A stretch of DNA of 64,000 nt, from NCBI GenBank assembly GCA_963542015.1, contig CAUTUX010000005.1, forward strand, positions 1 to 64,000, in the 5' to 3' direction. Positions 8,298 through 16,798 of the stretch are shown here, in pieces; position 1 is the stretch's first letter; every line of letters begins with the position of its first letter. This DNA is from CAUTUX01 sp963542015. Its GTDB lineage: Bacteria; Bacillota; Clostridia; Christensenellales; CAG-917. Below the pieces are notes generated by a model. The model searched no databases. It saw only the letters and a program-made list of their open reading frames with translations, and had not been told where the DNA came from. Both the position numbers and the translations under genes were made by a program.

Positions 8298-9016
8298 TCC
8301 TGTCCAGCTGCCTCTTTATCTACTATTACAGTAACATTTGGGTGTCTCTTTAAAACAGAAGCAGGTTGCTCTATGGAAACCACGCCACTCATTAAATTCC
8401 GAATAGCATTAACTTTTGATTTGCCAGTTGCTAACAATAAAATCTTCTTTGCCTTCATTATTTCGCCAAGCCCCATTGTTAAAGCCTGAATAGGAACATC
8501 TTTAATGTTTTTAAAGAATCTTGAGTTCGCCTCTATAGTTTCTGGGGTCAAAGTTGTAACATGTGTTTCAGAATCAAAAAAAGTGCCAGGTTCATTAAAG
8601 GCAATGTGTCCATTTGTTCCGATCCCAAGAATTTGAAGATCAATGGTTGCATTCTTTAACAAGTTTGAATACCTACTACATTCTGCATATAAGTCTGGAG
8701 CCATTCCATTTGGGATATTAATGTTTGCAGGATCAATATCTAACGAACTGAACAGATTGTGTTGCATGAAATAGTAATAACTTTGATCATTTGTTTTATC
8801 TAAACCGACATATTCGTCAAGATTGAATGTTTTAATGTTCTTATAAGATGTCCCATTTAAGACATGATCCATAATCATAGCTTCGTAAACTCCAAGAGGA
8901 GTGGAGCCTGTTGCTAACCCCAAAGTTGCATCTGGTTTTTTCTTTACTAAATCAATTACTATATTCGAAGCTAAAGTATTAAAATTTTCTAAATTTTTAG
9001 CCACTATAATTTCCAT
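8294..9016 (-). CDS. nagB: Glucosamine-6-phosphate deaminase
   Basis: The 240-residue protein matches NagB along its length: LGLATGSTPLGVYEAM (phosphate-binding), FNLDEYVGL (catalytic Asp), the LGIGTNGHIAFNEPG block with the active-site His, and the late block HPNVTVIVDKEA. It converts glucosamine-6-phosphate to fructose-6-phosphate plus ammonia. The start has GAGGT six bases upstream. It leads an operon with a lipid-kinase-like gene and an SDR, an unusual set for amino-sugar catabolism; nagA is not in the window. A TATTAT -10 is visible upstream on the minus strand. Confidence 0.95.
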   Translation of the reverse strand: MEIIVAKNLENFNTLASNIVIDLVKKKPDATLGLATGSTPLGVYEAMIMDHVLNGTSYKNIKTFNLDEYVGLDKTNDQSYYYFMQHNLFSSLDIDPANINIPNGMAPDLYAECSRYSNLLKNATIDLQILGIGTNGHIAFNEPGTFFDSETHVTTLTPETIEANSRFFKNIKDVPIQALTMGLGEIMKAKKILLLATGKSKVNAIRNLMSGVVSIEQPASVLKRHPNVTVIVDKEAAGQE

Positions 9017-9161
9017 AGTTACCTCACAAAATACATCTTAATAATACTACCAATATGGAAAATGGTAAAGAAAAAAGACTAGCAAAAAACAGTTTGACGG
9101 ATTAGACATACTGTTAAAAATTGCAAAACAAAAAAACAACCAAAGCAAAAACAGCACTTTC

Positions 9162-9172
9162 TGTGATATAAT
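9162..9172 (+). promoter_or_regulatory. Extended -10 promoter abutting the start of the U32 gene
   Basis: TATAAT is at 9167-9172, preceded by TGA in the extended -10 position (9164-9166). No good -35 is present at 17 bp. The gap to the ATG at 9180 is 7 nt, so the predicted transcript begins at or next to the start codon. Confidence 0.65.
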
Positions 9173-9179
9173 TACACCC

Positions 9180-10406
9180 ATGAGAAAAAACGCCAAAAAG
9201 ATAGAGTTGCTCCTTCCAGCTGGGAATTTAGAAAAACTTAAAACAGCTATTTATTTTGGAGCTGATGCAGTCTATGTGGGTGGTAAGAATTTTTCGTTGA
9301 GAGCAGGAGCAGGGAATTTCACAGAAGAAGATTTGAGACAAGGGACAGAACTTGTTCATTCAAAAGGGAAAAAGATATATGTGACACTCAACATATATGC
9401 ACATAATAGAGATATCGAGGCAATAAAAGAAGAATTAAAACTTCTCGAAAAAATAGGTGTTGATGCAGTCCTTGTTTCAGATATGGGAATTTTATCTTTA
9501 GCAAGGAAAACAGTGCCAAATCTTGCAATTCATATATCCACACAAGCAAATACAACAAACTATGAAGCGGTCAATATGTATAGGAAATTGGGGGCAAGTA
9601 GAGTTGTTCTTGCAAGAGAGTTGTCTTTGAGCGAAATAAAAGAAATCCATGAAAAATGCGATATTGAGCTTGAAACATTTGTGCATGGAGCAATGTGTGT
9701 CGGGATGAGTGGTCGCTGTTTATTGTCAGAATACTTCACAAAGCGAAACGCAAATGCAGGGGCATGTTCACAGCCATGTAGATGGGAATACAAATTGCAA
9801 AGAACAGAAAAAGAAGAAGGCATCTTCATTGAAGAAGATGATAGGGGCACCTATTTTTTTAATAGCAAAGACTTGCGACTAATTGATTATTTAAAAGATA
9901 TGGTCGACGCTGGAGTGTACTCGTTTAAAGTTGAAGGCAGAATGAAAAGTGAATTTTATGTAGCGACTGTTGCCATTGCATATAGAAAGGCAATAGACGA
10001 TTTACTAAGAGATGGAAAGATTGAAAAATTAAATGAGTATAAAAGAGAACTTGAAACAATAGCTCACAGAGATTATACGACAGCATATGCATTGGGAGAA
10101 AATCAAGACACGATATATCCAAAAAAAGGGCAAATTGAGGAAAGTGAAATCTTTATTGCAAAAGTTTTCGGAGAAGAAAATGGCATGACATTAGTAGAGA
10201 TGAGAAATAGATTTGTAGAAAATGATGAGATTAGCGTTTTGTCTCCAAACGAATATTGCTATAGCAAAACAAGGGTTCAAGAGATATGGAATACAGATGG
10301 AGAAAGAGTACAAGATGCGAAGCTAGTTCAAGCAAAATATCTTTTAAAAACAGACATAAAATTGCAAGAGGGAGATATCCTAAGTAGACATAGACAACCC
10401 AGTTAA
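9180..10406 (+). CDS. trhP: U32 family protein, TrhP (YegQ/YrrO)-type tRNA hydroxylation factor
   Basis: The 408-residue protein starts with the U32 signature KIELLLPAGNLEKLKTAI and YFGADAVYVGG. It carries the family block FVHGAMCVGMSGRCLLSEYF, then AGACSQPCRW, and later FNSKDLRLIDYL and FKVEGRMKSEFYVATV. These match the TrhP/YegQ group, which acts with prephenate in forming 5-hydroxyuridine at tRNA position 34. The clustered cysteines are consistent with an iron-sulfur cluster. Despite the name, peptidase activity is doubtful for this group. There is no Shine-Dalgarno site; the ATG lies 7 nt after a TATAAT. A second, longer U32 paralogue is at 61905. Confidence 0.85.
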   Translation: MRKNAKKIELLLPAGNLEKLKTAIYFGADAVYVGGKNFSLRAGAGNFTEEDLRQGTELVHSKGKKIYVTLNIYAHNRDIEAIKEELKLLEKIGVDAVLVSDMGILSLARKTVPNLAIHISTQANTTNYEAVNMYRKLGASRVVLARELSLSEIKEIHEKCDIELETFVHGAMCVGMSGRCLLSEYFTKRNANAGACSQPCRWEYKLQRTEKEEGIFIEEDDRGTYFFNSKDLRLIDYLKDMVDAGVYSFKVEGRMKSEFYVATVAIAYRKAIDDLLRDGKIEKLNEYKRELETIAHRDYTTAYALGENQDTIYPKKGQIEESEIFIAKVFGEENGMTLVEMRNRFVENDEISVLSPNEYCYSKTRVQEIWNTDGERVQDAKLVQAKYLLKTDIKLQEGDILSRHRQPS

Positions 10407-10545
10407 ATTGACACATAAGGTCTTTATATATCATTATATTATTTACTTACTTAGACATTTTGCCGAGAAGAGGCAAAGCCGTTTGTAGTCAATGCGTAAC
10501 TACAAAGAAACAGAGAAGTAACGACTCAATACTTAGAGGAGAAAT
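10407..10545 (+). promoter_or_regulatory. ftsH leader with promoter-like sequence and two hairpins
   Basis: TTGACA lies just after the U32 stop codon, with several AT-rich -10 candidates downstream (TATCAT, TATATT). The leader then holds two stems: TTTGCC/GGCAAA (about 10458-10476) and TTTGTAGT/ACTACAAA (about 10484-10508). No known riboswitch class is recognised. The Shine-Dalgarno GAGGAG lies a few bases before the ATG. Confidence 0.4.
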
Positions 10546-12441
10546 ATGGAAGAAAAAAAACGAAGAATATTTATTCCGACAATTATAATCGCAGTAGCGG
10601 TAATTATTGGAATATTGCTAGCAATGAACCTGTTAGGACCAAAAAAAATAAATTATGCGGGAAGTGACAAGTCATTTGAACAGCTAGTAAAAAACACAGC
10701 AGCGAATGCTGAAAATAAAGAAAAAATAGAGAATATTTTAATTGAAGGATACAAACTAAAAATAAGGCTGGTTGGTTCTAATGGAAGAACATATACATAT
10801 TACACAGTTGTTCCACATAGAACATCTTTAACTGAAGATATAAACAGATGGGCTAAAGAAGTTAATTCTGAAGCACCGACGAATGGAAATATAAAAGCAG
10901 TTGAATATAGCAATCCATCTAGGGGAGCTGCTCTCACAGCATTGATTTCACCATTGATAACATTTGCATTGCTCATAATTCTATACATCATTTTTATGAA
11001 AAAATCTGGGGCAATGGGAAGTAAGGCTATGGGTTTTGGGAAAACAAAAACCAATGTAGTTAAAGATGTGAAGACAAGGTTTAGTGATGTAGCCGGAGCA
11101 GATGAAGAAAAAGAAGAAGTTGCAGAGATAGTTGAGTTTCTTAAAAACCCTAAGAAATTTACGGAAATTGGAGCAAGAATTCCTAAGGGGGTATTGCTAG
11201 TAGGTCCTCCAGGCACAGGTAAAACATTATTGGCAAGAGCAGTTGCAGGTGAAGCAAATGTTCCATTTTTCTCAATGTCGGGTTCAGATTTCGTAGAAGT
11301 ATTCGTTGGGGTGGGTGCATCGAGAGTAAGAGATTTGTTTGATCAGGCAAAGAAAAACATGCCATGTATAATTTTCATAGATGAAATAGATGCTGTTGGA
11401 AGACAACGTGGAACAGGACTTGGTGGCGGTAACGACGAAAGAGAACAGACATTAAATCAGTTGCTCGTAAATATGGATGGATTTGATTCAAATACAAACA
11501 TCATAGTAATAGCAGCAACCAACAGAGCAGATGTTCTTGATCCAGCATTATTGAGACCAGGTCGTTTCGATAGACAAGTATATATAAGCTTGCCAGACGT
11601 TAAAGGGAGAGAAGCAATAATTAGGCTACATGCAAGAAATAAGGCAATAGATGGGAAAGTAGACTTTAGAAAGTTAGCAAGACTTACAGCAGGATTTTCT
11701 GGAGCAGATATTGAGAACATGTTAAATGAAGCAGCAATATTAGTAGCTAGAGCAAATAGAAGACTTATAACTGAAAACGACATTGCAGAAGCTATTAACA
11801 AGGTTACAACAGGACCAGCAAAGAAAAGCAGACTTGTAACGGAAAATGATAAAAAGATAACAGCGTATCATGAAAGTGGACACGCTGTAGTTGGAAAGAT
11901 TTTAGACAAGACAGCGAACATTCAAGAAGTAAGCATAATCCCAAGAGGTATGGCCGCTGGCTATACAATCGTTACGCCAAACAATGACGACAATCATGTC
12001 TCGAAGACACAGCTTATGAATAAGATAACCACATTGCTTGCAGGGAGAGCGGCAGAAGAGGTATTTATAGACGATATTTCAACAGGTGCATCAAACGATA
12101 TTCAGAGAGCATCTAAGATTGCAAGAAAGATGATAACAGAATGGGGTATGTCATCTAAATTGGGTACAATTTTCTTAGGGAGTAGCGAAGAAGTATTCCT
12201 TGGAAGAGATTATCAAACCAAGACAGAATACTCAGAAGCGATGGCAACAGAAATCGATGAAGAGATAAAGAAGATTATAGATGCACAGTATGCAATCGCA
12301 CTAAAGACAATAAAAGAAAATAAAGTCGTTATAGAAAAGATGGTTGAGATATTGTATGAGAGAGAAACAATATATTCAGACGAAATAGAAAAATTAATTG
12401 ATGAGTTCGGTAAAAGACCAGAAGAGGTTATGAAGAAATGA
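10546..12441 (+). CDS. ftsH: ATP-dependent zinc metalloprotease FtsH
   Basis: The 631-residue protein has two N-terminal membrane helices (about 9-30 and 130-150) around a short extracytoplasmic domain. The AAA+ domain follows, with Walker A GPPGTGKT (220-227), Walker B IIFIDEID (about 275-282), the pore FVG stretch near 253, and the second region of homology LLRPGRFDRQ. The M41 protease domain has the zinc motif HESGH (442-446). It degrades unassembled membrane proteins and selected soluble proteins. The start has GAGGAG upstream. The stop overlaps cysE by 4 bp, so ftsH, cysE and cysS form one operon. Confidence 0.98.
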   Translation: MEEKKRRIFIPTIIIAVAVIIGILLAMNLLGPKKINYAGSDKSFEQLVKNTAANAENKEKIENILIEGYKLKIRLVGSNGRTYTYYTVVPHRTSLTEDINRWAKEVNSEAPTNGNIKAVEYSNPSRGAALTALISPLITFALLIILYIIFMKKSGAMGSKAMGFGKTKTNVVKDVKTRFSDVAGADEEKEEVAEIVEFLKNPKKFTEIGARIPKGVLLVGPPGTGKTLLARAVAGEANVPFFSMSGSDFVEVFVGVGASRVRDLFDQAKKNMPCIIFIDEIDAVGRQRGTGLGGGNDEREQTLNQLLVNMDGFDSNTNIIVIAATNRADVLDPALLRPGRFDRQVYISLPDVKGREAIIRLHARNKAIDGKVDFRKLARLTAGFSGADIENMLNEAAILVARANRRLITENDIAEAINKVTTGPAKKSRLVTENDKKITAYHESGHAVVGKILDKTANIQEVSIIPRGMAAGYTIVTPNNDDNHVSKTQLMNKITTLLAGRAAEEVFIDDISTGASNDIQRASKIARKMITEWGMSSKLGTIFLGSSEEVFLGRDYQTKTEYSEAMATEIDEEIKKIIDAQYAIALKTIKENKVVIEKMVEILYERETIYSDEIEKLIDEFGKRPEEVMKK

Positions 12442-13124
12442 ATATCCGCCAAAAGATGAAACTGGATCTTGATACAATAATGGAAAAAGATCCTGCGGCG
12501 ACAACAAGATATCTTGTAAAGAGAACATACTCAGGATATAAAGCATTGTGTGCATATAGACGTGCACACGAGCTTTATTTAAAAGGGCACAAGACATTAG
12601 CATTTTTAATTTCAGCAAGAGCTAAGAGAAGAACTGGAGCAGAAATACATCCTGCAGCAAAGATAGGGGACAGAATTTTTATAGACCACGCTACAGGACT
12701 AGTCATCGGAGAAACCGCTGTAGTTGGGGATAATTGTGTATTATATCAAGGAGTAACCCTTGGGGGGACAGGGAAAGAAACGGGACAAAGACACCCAATA
12801 CTTGAAGACGGAGTTATGGTATCTTCTGGAGCTAAAATTCTTGGACCAGTCAGAATAGGTGCTAACAGCAAAATAGGTGCTGGGAGCGTAGTTTTAAAAG
12901 ATGTGCCAAAAAACTCAACAGTGGTGGGAGTCCCAGGACGACTTGTAAGACAAGATGGGAAGAAAATTATTGAAATGGATCAATTTGTTCCAGATCCAGT
13001 TGTGGAATGCTTTGAAAGGATTGAAAAAAGATTGGCACAAATTGAAAGCAAATTAAATATTGAACATAAGACAGACGCATTTTTAACAGATAATAAGAGT
13101 GAAAAGAACAATGAAAATATATAA
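12438..13124 (+). CDS. cysE: Serine O-acetyltransferase
   Basis: The 228-residue protein has the left-handed beta-helix of hexapeptide acyltransferases (IHPAAKIGDRIFIDHATGLVIG and later turns). It carries CysE signatures: HATGLVIGETAVVGD, the flexible loop VTLGGTGKETGQRHP, and VPKNSTVVGVPGR. It makes O-acetylserine from serine and acetyl-CoA for cysteine synthesis. The N-terminal helical domain is short (about 60 residues), as in Gram-positive SATs. A charged tail of about 40 residues follows the helix. It overlaps ftsH (ATGA) and cysS, and its product is the precursor of the cysteine charged by the next gene. cysK is not in the window. Confidence 0.95.
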   Translation: MNIRQKMKLDLDTIMEKDPAATTRYLVKRTYSGYKALCAYRRAHELYLKGHKTLAFLISARAKRRTGAEIHPAAKIGDRIFIDHATGLVIGETAVVGDNCVLYQGVTLGGTGKETGQRHPILEDGVMVSSGAKILGPVRIGANSKIGAGSVVLKDVPKNSTVVGVPGRLVRQDGKKIIEMDQFVPDPVVECFERIEKRLAQIESKLNIEHKTDAFLTDNKSEKNNENI

Positions 13125-14490
13125 TACCCTTAGCGGTAAAAAAGAAGAATTCATACCTTTAAAGGATAATAATGTGAAAATGTATGCATGTGGTATCACT
13201 GTATCTGGAGATGCACACATAGGACACGCATATCAAGCTTTAATATATGACATTATAAGAAAATACTTAGGACTGAAAGGATATAAAGTTCAGTACGCAA
13301 GAAACTATACTGACATAGACGATAAGATTATCGCAAAGGCAAAAGAACTTCATGAAGACCCAATAGATTTTGCAAAGAAAACAATAAGTAGAATTGACAA
13401 GGTAATGAAACAATTCAAAGTAGATGAGCCAACGATATGGTTGAGAGCGACCACAAGTATTGGGAACATTATTTCATTTATATCAGAACTCATAGAAAAA
13501 GGACATGCATATAGAACTGAAAATGGAGATGTATACTTTGATGTATTAAGTTATCCAGGGTATGGGAAATTGTCACATAGAAATATAGAAGATGAGATGG
13601 ATGGATTTCGTAAAGAAAACGATATCAACAAAAAAAGTCACCTAGATTTTGCATTGTGGAAAGCAGAAAAAGAAGGAGAAGTTTCATGGGATTCGCCATG
13701 GGGCAAAGGTAGACCAGGATGGCACATCGAATGTTCTGCAATGAATAGAGAAGCATTTGGAGATGAAATAGATATACACGGCGGGGGAAGAGACTTGATA
13801 TTTCCGCATCATGAAAATGAGATAGCACAGACTGAAGCACTGACTGGTAAAAGATTCGCAAAATATTGGATACACAATGGTCTTATAAAAATTAATGGTC
13901 AGAAAATGTCAAAGTCTCTAGGGAATACATTGTTGCTTGAAGATTTGCTGAACAAATATTCTGATGAAGCCATTAAGTTTGCATTGTTACAAACCAACTA
14001 TAGAGCAGACATCAACATAACAGATGAATATTTTAAAGTGGCAGAAAAACAACTAGTGGGATTCTATACTGAAATTGCAAAATATGATTTGGATAAAAAA
14101 ATAAAAGAAAAGGCACCAGAGGCAATCAGAGAAGAATTTATACAAGCAATGGATGACGATTTTAATACAGCCAAAGCAATAGCAAATTTATTTACATTCT
14201 TTAAAGAACTTAAGAAAGAACAAGATGAGAACAAAAAAATAGCAAGCATACTAGAAATTAAAAAGTTGTATGGCATTCTTGGATTGTTTAGATATGATGC
14301 AAAAGAATTTCTTAAAGAGTATGCCAAAGAAGAAAAAGTACCAGAGGAAATAATAACGTTAGTACAAAAGCGACAAGATGCGAAACAACAAAAAAATTAT
14401 GTACTTGCAGATGCAATAAGATCAGAAATAATATCAAAGGGGTATATCCTAAAGGACACTAAGGACGGAGTGGAAGTTGAGAAGGCCTAA
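13111..14490 (+). CDS. cysS: Cysteinyl-tRNA synthetase
   Basis: This class I synthetase charges tRNA-Cys. The N-terminus KIYNTLSGKKEEF and YACGITVSG is typical, with the zinc cysteine in YACG. HIGHA is the HIGH motif, GWHIECSAM and FPHHENEIAQ belong to the zinc site, and KMSKSLGN is the KMSKS loop. A helical anticodon-binding domain follows. I choose the ATG at 13111 because the family starts at MKxYNTL; a GTG four codons earlier (13099) is also in frame. It overlaps cysE by 14 bp. Its last 32 bp overlap the convergent lepB coding sequence on the other strand. Confidence 0.96.
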   Translation: MKIYNTLSGKKEEFIPLKDNNVKMYACGITVSGDAHIGHAYQALIYDIIRKYLGLKGYKVQYARNYTDIDDKIIAKAKELHEDPIDFAKKTISRIDKVMKQFKVDEPTIWLRATTSIGNIISFISELIEKGHAYRTENGDVYFDVLSYPGYGKLSHRNIEDEMDGFRKENDINKKSHLDFALWKAEKEGEVSWDSPWGKGRPGWHIECSAMNREAFGDEIDIHGGGRDLIFPHHENEIAQTEALTGKRFAKYWIHNGLIKINGQKMSKSLGNTLLLEDLLNKYSDEAIKFALLQTNYRADINITDEYFKVAEKQLVGFYTEIAKYDLDKKIKEKAPEAIREEFIQAMDDDFNTAKAIANLFTFFKELKKEQDENKKIASILEIKKLYGILGLFRYDAKEFLKEYAKEEKVPEEIITLVQKRQDAKQQKNYVLADAIRSEIISKGYILKDTKDGVEVEKA

Positions 14491-15034
14491 AAGTCTTTGA
14501 ATCACGCACTACAGAAATACACTTGCCAACAATTTGCTTTTGTGAGAAACATCCAAAGTCTCGGCTATCAGACGAGTTGGATCTGTTATCCCCCAACACA
14601 AAAACTTCATTTTTTACAACATGGAATACCGTGTCACCAATAGGAGTGTTTGGAAAAGTTTTTGTGCCCGGCTTTAAGTATGGTTCATTCAACAATTTAC
14701 CGTTACGATAAACATTGCCATCTTTTAGTTCAATTGTATCTCCTGGAAGACCGACAACTCTTTTTACGATATTAAAATCTTTATCTTTCTTTAGGACAGC
14801 AATATCGCCATAAGTAATTTTCTTTTTTGCCAAACTTGAGGTTGCAATATAAAGCTTATCAAAATTAGTTTTGTTGTTTTTAGTTTTGCCGTGCAGGGTA
14901 GGGTACATAGAGAGTCCTTCAACATCATACTTTTCAAAAGCTGTAAATCGGACACATGTACCTATACATACAAGTACCGTTATTATGGCGACAATTGAGA
15001 TAAAAATTGAATAAGCAAGTTTTTTATTTTTCAT
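14459..15034 (-). CDS. lepB: Signal peptidase I
   Basis: The 191-residue protein has one N-terminal membrane helix (about 7-29), then the S26 boxes: EGLSMYPTL with the catalytic serine, VKRVVGLPGDTI with the catalytic lysine, and VLGDNRSNSSDSRDFG. This is the compact Gram-positive form with a single anchor. It cleaves signal peptides from exported proteins on the outer membrane face. It lies 3 bp after the upstream hydrolase gene, so the two are co-transcribed. Its 3' end overlaps the end of cysS on the opposite strand. Confidence 0.96.
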   Translation of the reverse strand: MKNKKLAYSIFISIVAIITVLVCIGTCVRFTAFEKYDVEGLSMYPTLHGKTKNNKTNFDKLYIATSSLAKKKITYGDIAVLKKDKDFNIVKRVVGLPGDTIELKDGNVYRNGKLLNEPYLKPGTKTFPNTPIGDTVFHVVKNEVFVLGDNRSNSSDSRDFGCFSQKQIVGKCISVVRDSKTFRPSQLPLRP

Positions 15035-15037
15035 AAC

Positions 15038-16699
15038 CTACACAATAAGCAAGTTGTTAAACAAACAACCGTTTGGATTTTTAATGTAAAAGAGAAAACC
15101 ATCTGAAATTTTGGACAGAGATCTTCCATCATGATTTTTAAAATCAGAAACTTTAAATGTTAATTTTTGCCACAAATCAGATCCAGAAACGCTAGCACTG
15201 AAGTAGAAAGTTTCAAGAGTTGGGTAGATACGAATTTCAAAATTCAGGACTTTATTTTTGTCACTTAAATAATCACAACAAAAAAGAGAGGATGTACTAG
15301 TTTCTGGGAGAGAATTAGCTGGTTTAGAAAGATAGAGGTCTCCAGCGAATGTGGTTATACCACATATGCCAGAAGTGCTCTGTTTTGTTTGCATAACATT
15401 TTCATTAAGTACAATGTCTTTCGTCTCAACATGGAATGGACAGTCATTTAATCTGCTGTCGTATAGCACATGGTCGAAGTGTATGTTATTCGCATTGCTG
15501 TGCTTAATTGCTTGTATAGAAAAAGTGGTGCTTTCAGGAAAACATGAAAGAACACATCCATCTTCAAAAGTCAAAGTTGCGAAGCAAAATACTGGAACAT
15601 CTTTATGCTCTACAGCAACAGGAAGAGATGTTTCAGTGTTTGTGACAGTACAGCTTTCTTTATTCCAAACTGTGCTAATGAGCATATCAGTGTCGGATGC
15701 AGAGAAAACATCAACTTTCACAAAAGGTTTTGAAGATTGGATATCGTATAGTAGCGAATCGCCTGAAGTCTCAAAAGATGTTTTTACGACGGGTTGTTCA
15801 ATAGCAGTGCTAGCACAGTGATGTTTTAGCCATAACAGCATGTACTCAAAACAAGGACCGCTCAATTGATTACCCAAACTATTTTCAATTAACAGCTGTT
15901 TATTTTTTGACGCTGCAGTTGCAAATATCTGTTTGGCATAGGCAAGAGGGTAATACTGAGAATTGGTAAATGGGATAAATAATAGATCTGCATTTAAACA
16001 TTTTGCATAAGTTTCAGCACTTATACCCGCAGCGAAACATGTGTTTTCTTCTTCGGAATCAAAACCATTGTTTGAGATATTTTTCTTCCAGACAAAACCA
16101 CCGCCACCAATAGGAACAATAGCAGAAACAGTTTTGTTTAAGCCTCCGATTATCCATGCTAAATCGGCACCAGTTTCAAAACCGATAATAGATATTTTTT
16201 CAAAATCAACAACAGGGCTGGTCTTTAAAACAGGGAATGCTCGCTTAATAACATATGCCCATTGATACCACGCTGTGTCTTTTACAGAATTCCCATTGAT
16301 TGACCCAATGTGCTGTATATGATTTGGGAATTGTGCATAATCTAGTGAATCTGGATATTTAGTGGTGAAGGCGTCTTCATGGAGAGATCCAGCATAATCG
16401 AGAATACACACACAGTTGCCATCCTTAGCAAGGCGTTCGATTAATGATGAATAGTCTGGATTATATCCCGCATTAGGCAAGATAATCATTAGCGGTCTTT
16501 TGCCCTCAAACGATTCGTCGTAGTGAAGCTTTAGATATGCTCGTACACGATCGTTGTTATCCATAGTTGGAGTATAACAAAGTGAGATTGTTGTAATGCC
16601 GTCACGAGTATCTTTAGAAAGAATGGATGTCTCAAGAGAGTAATTTTCAGTGTCAAATGACTCCCAAACTTGCATTGGTGTCAATAGCTCAAAACCCAT
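15038..16699 (-). CDS. Alpha/beta-hydrolase-like protein with a non-serine nucleophile elbow
   Basis: The 553-residue protein begins with an alpha/beta hydrolase-like part: PLMIILPNAGYNPDYSSLI (about 69-87) as the oxyanion strand, CVCILDYAG, then ISIIGFETGADLAWIIGGL. That segment occupies the place of the GxSxG elbow, but its centre is glutamate (E175 in GFETG). A late KHHC could hold a histidine. The C-terminal half (about 330-553) is beta-rich with no clear family. There is no signal peptide, so it is probably cytoplasmic. I choose the ATG at 16699, which lies 6 nt after a TATAAT and has no SD; an in-frame TTG at 16744 would run through the promoter. Function is unknown and activity doubtful. 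Confidence 0.6.
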   Translation of the reverse strand: MGFELLTPMQVWESFDTENYSLETSILSKDTRDGITTISLCYTPTMDNNDRVRAYLKLHYDESFEGKRPLMIILPNAGYNPDYSSLIERLAKDGNCVCILDYAGSLHEDAFTTKYPDSLDYAQFPNHIQHIGSINGNSVKDTAWYQWAYVIKRAFPVLKTSPVVDFEKISIIGFETGADLAWIIGGLNKTVSAIVPIGGGGFVWKKNISNNGFDSEEENTCFAAGISAETYAKCLNADLLFIPFTNSQYYPLAYAKQIFATAASKNKQLLIENSLGNQLSGPCFEYMLLWLKHHCASTAIEQPVVKTSFETSGDSLLYDIQSSKPFVKVDVFSASDTDMLISTVWNKESCTVTNTETSLPVAVEHKDVPVFCFATLTFEDGCVLSCFPESTTFSIQAIKHSNANNIHFDHVLYDSRLNDCPFHVETKDIVLNENVMQTKQSTSGICGITTFAGDLYLSKPANSLPETSTSSLFCCDYLSDKNKVLNFEIRIYPTLETFYFSASVSGSDLWQKLTFKVSDFKNHDGRSLSKISDGFLFYIKNPNGCLFNNLLIV

Positions 16700-16705
16700 G
16701 CGATA

Positions 16706-16734
16706 ATTATACCGAAGGTTAAGTTTATAGTAAA
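16706..16734 (-). promoter_or_regulatory. Promoter of the hydrolase-lepB operon, directly against the start codon
   Basis: On the minus strand, TTTACT (16729-16734) and TATAAT (16706-16711) are 17 bp apart. The ATG (16699) begins after a 6-nt gap, so the predicted transcript starts at the start codon. Confidence 0.7.
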
Positions 16735-16762
16735 GAAATGCCAATTGACTTGGTGTGCAAAA

Positions 16763-16791
16763 TTGACAGTTAAGTTTAGTAGTATTAACAT
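16763..16791 (+). promoter_or_regulatory. Promoter of the surface-protein gene, directly against the start codon
   Basis: TTGACA (16763-16768) and TAACAT (16786-16791) are 17 bp apart. The ATG at 16799 follows after 7 nt. The promoter is divergent from the hydrolase promoter; the two -35 elements are about 28 bp apart. Confidence 0.65.
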
Positions 16792-16798
16792 ATTTGCA

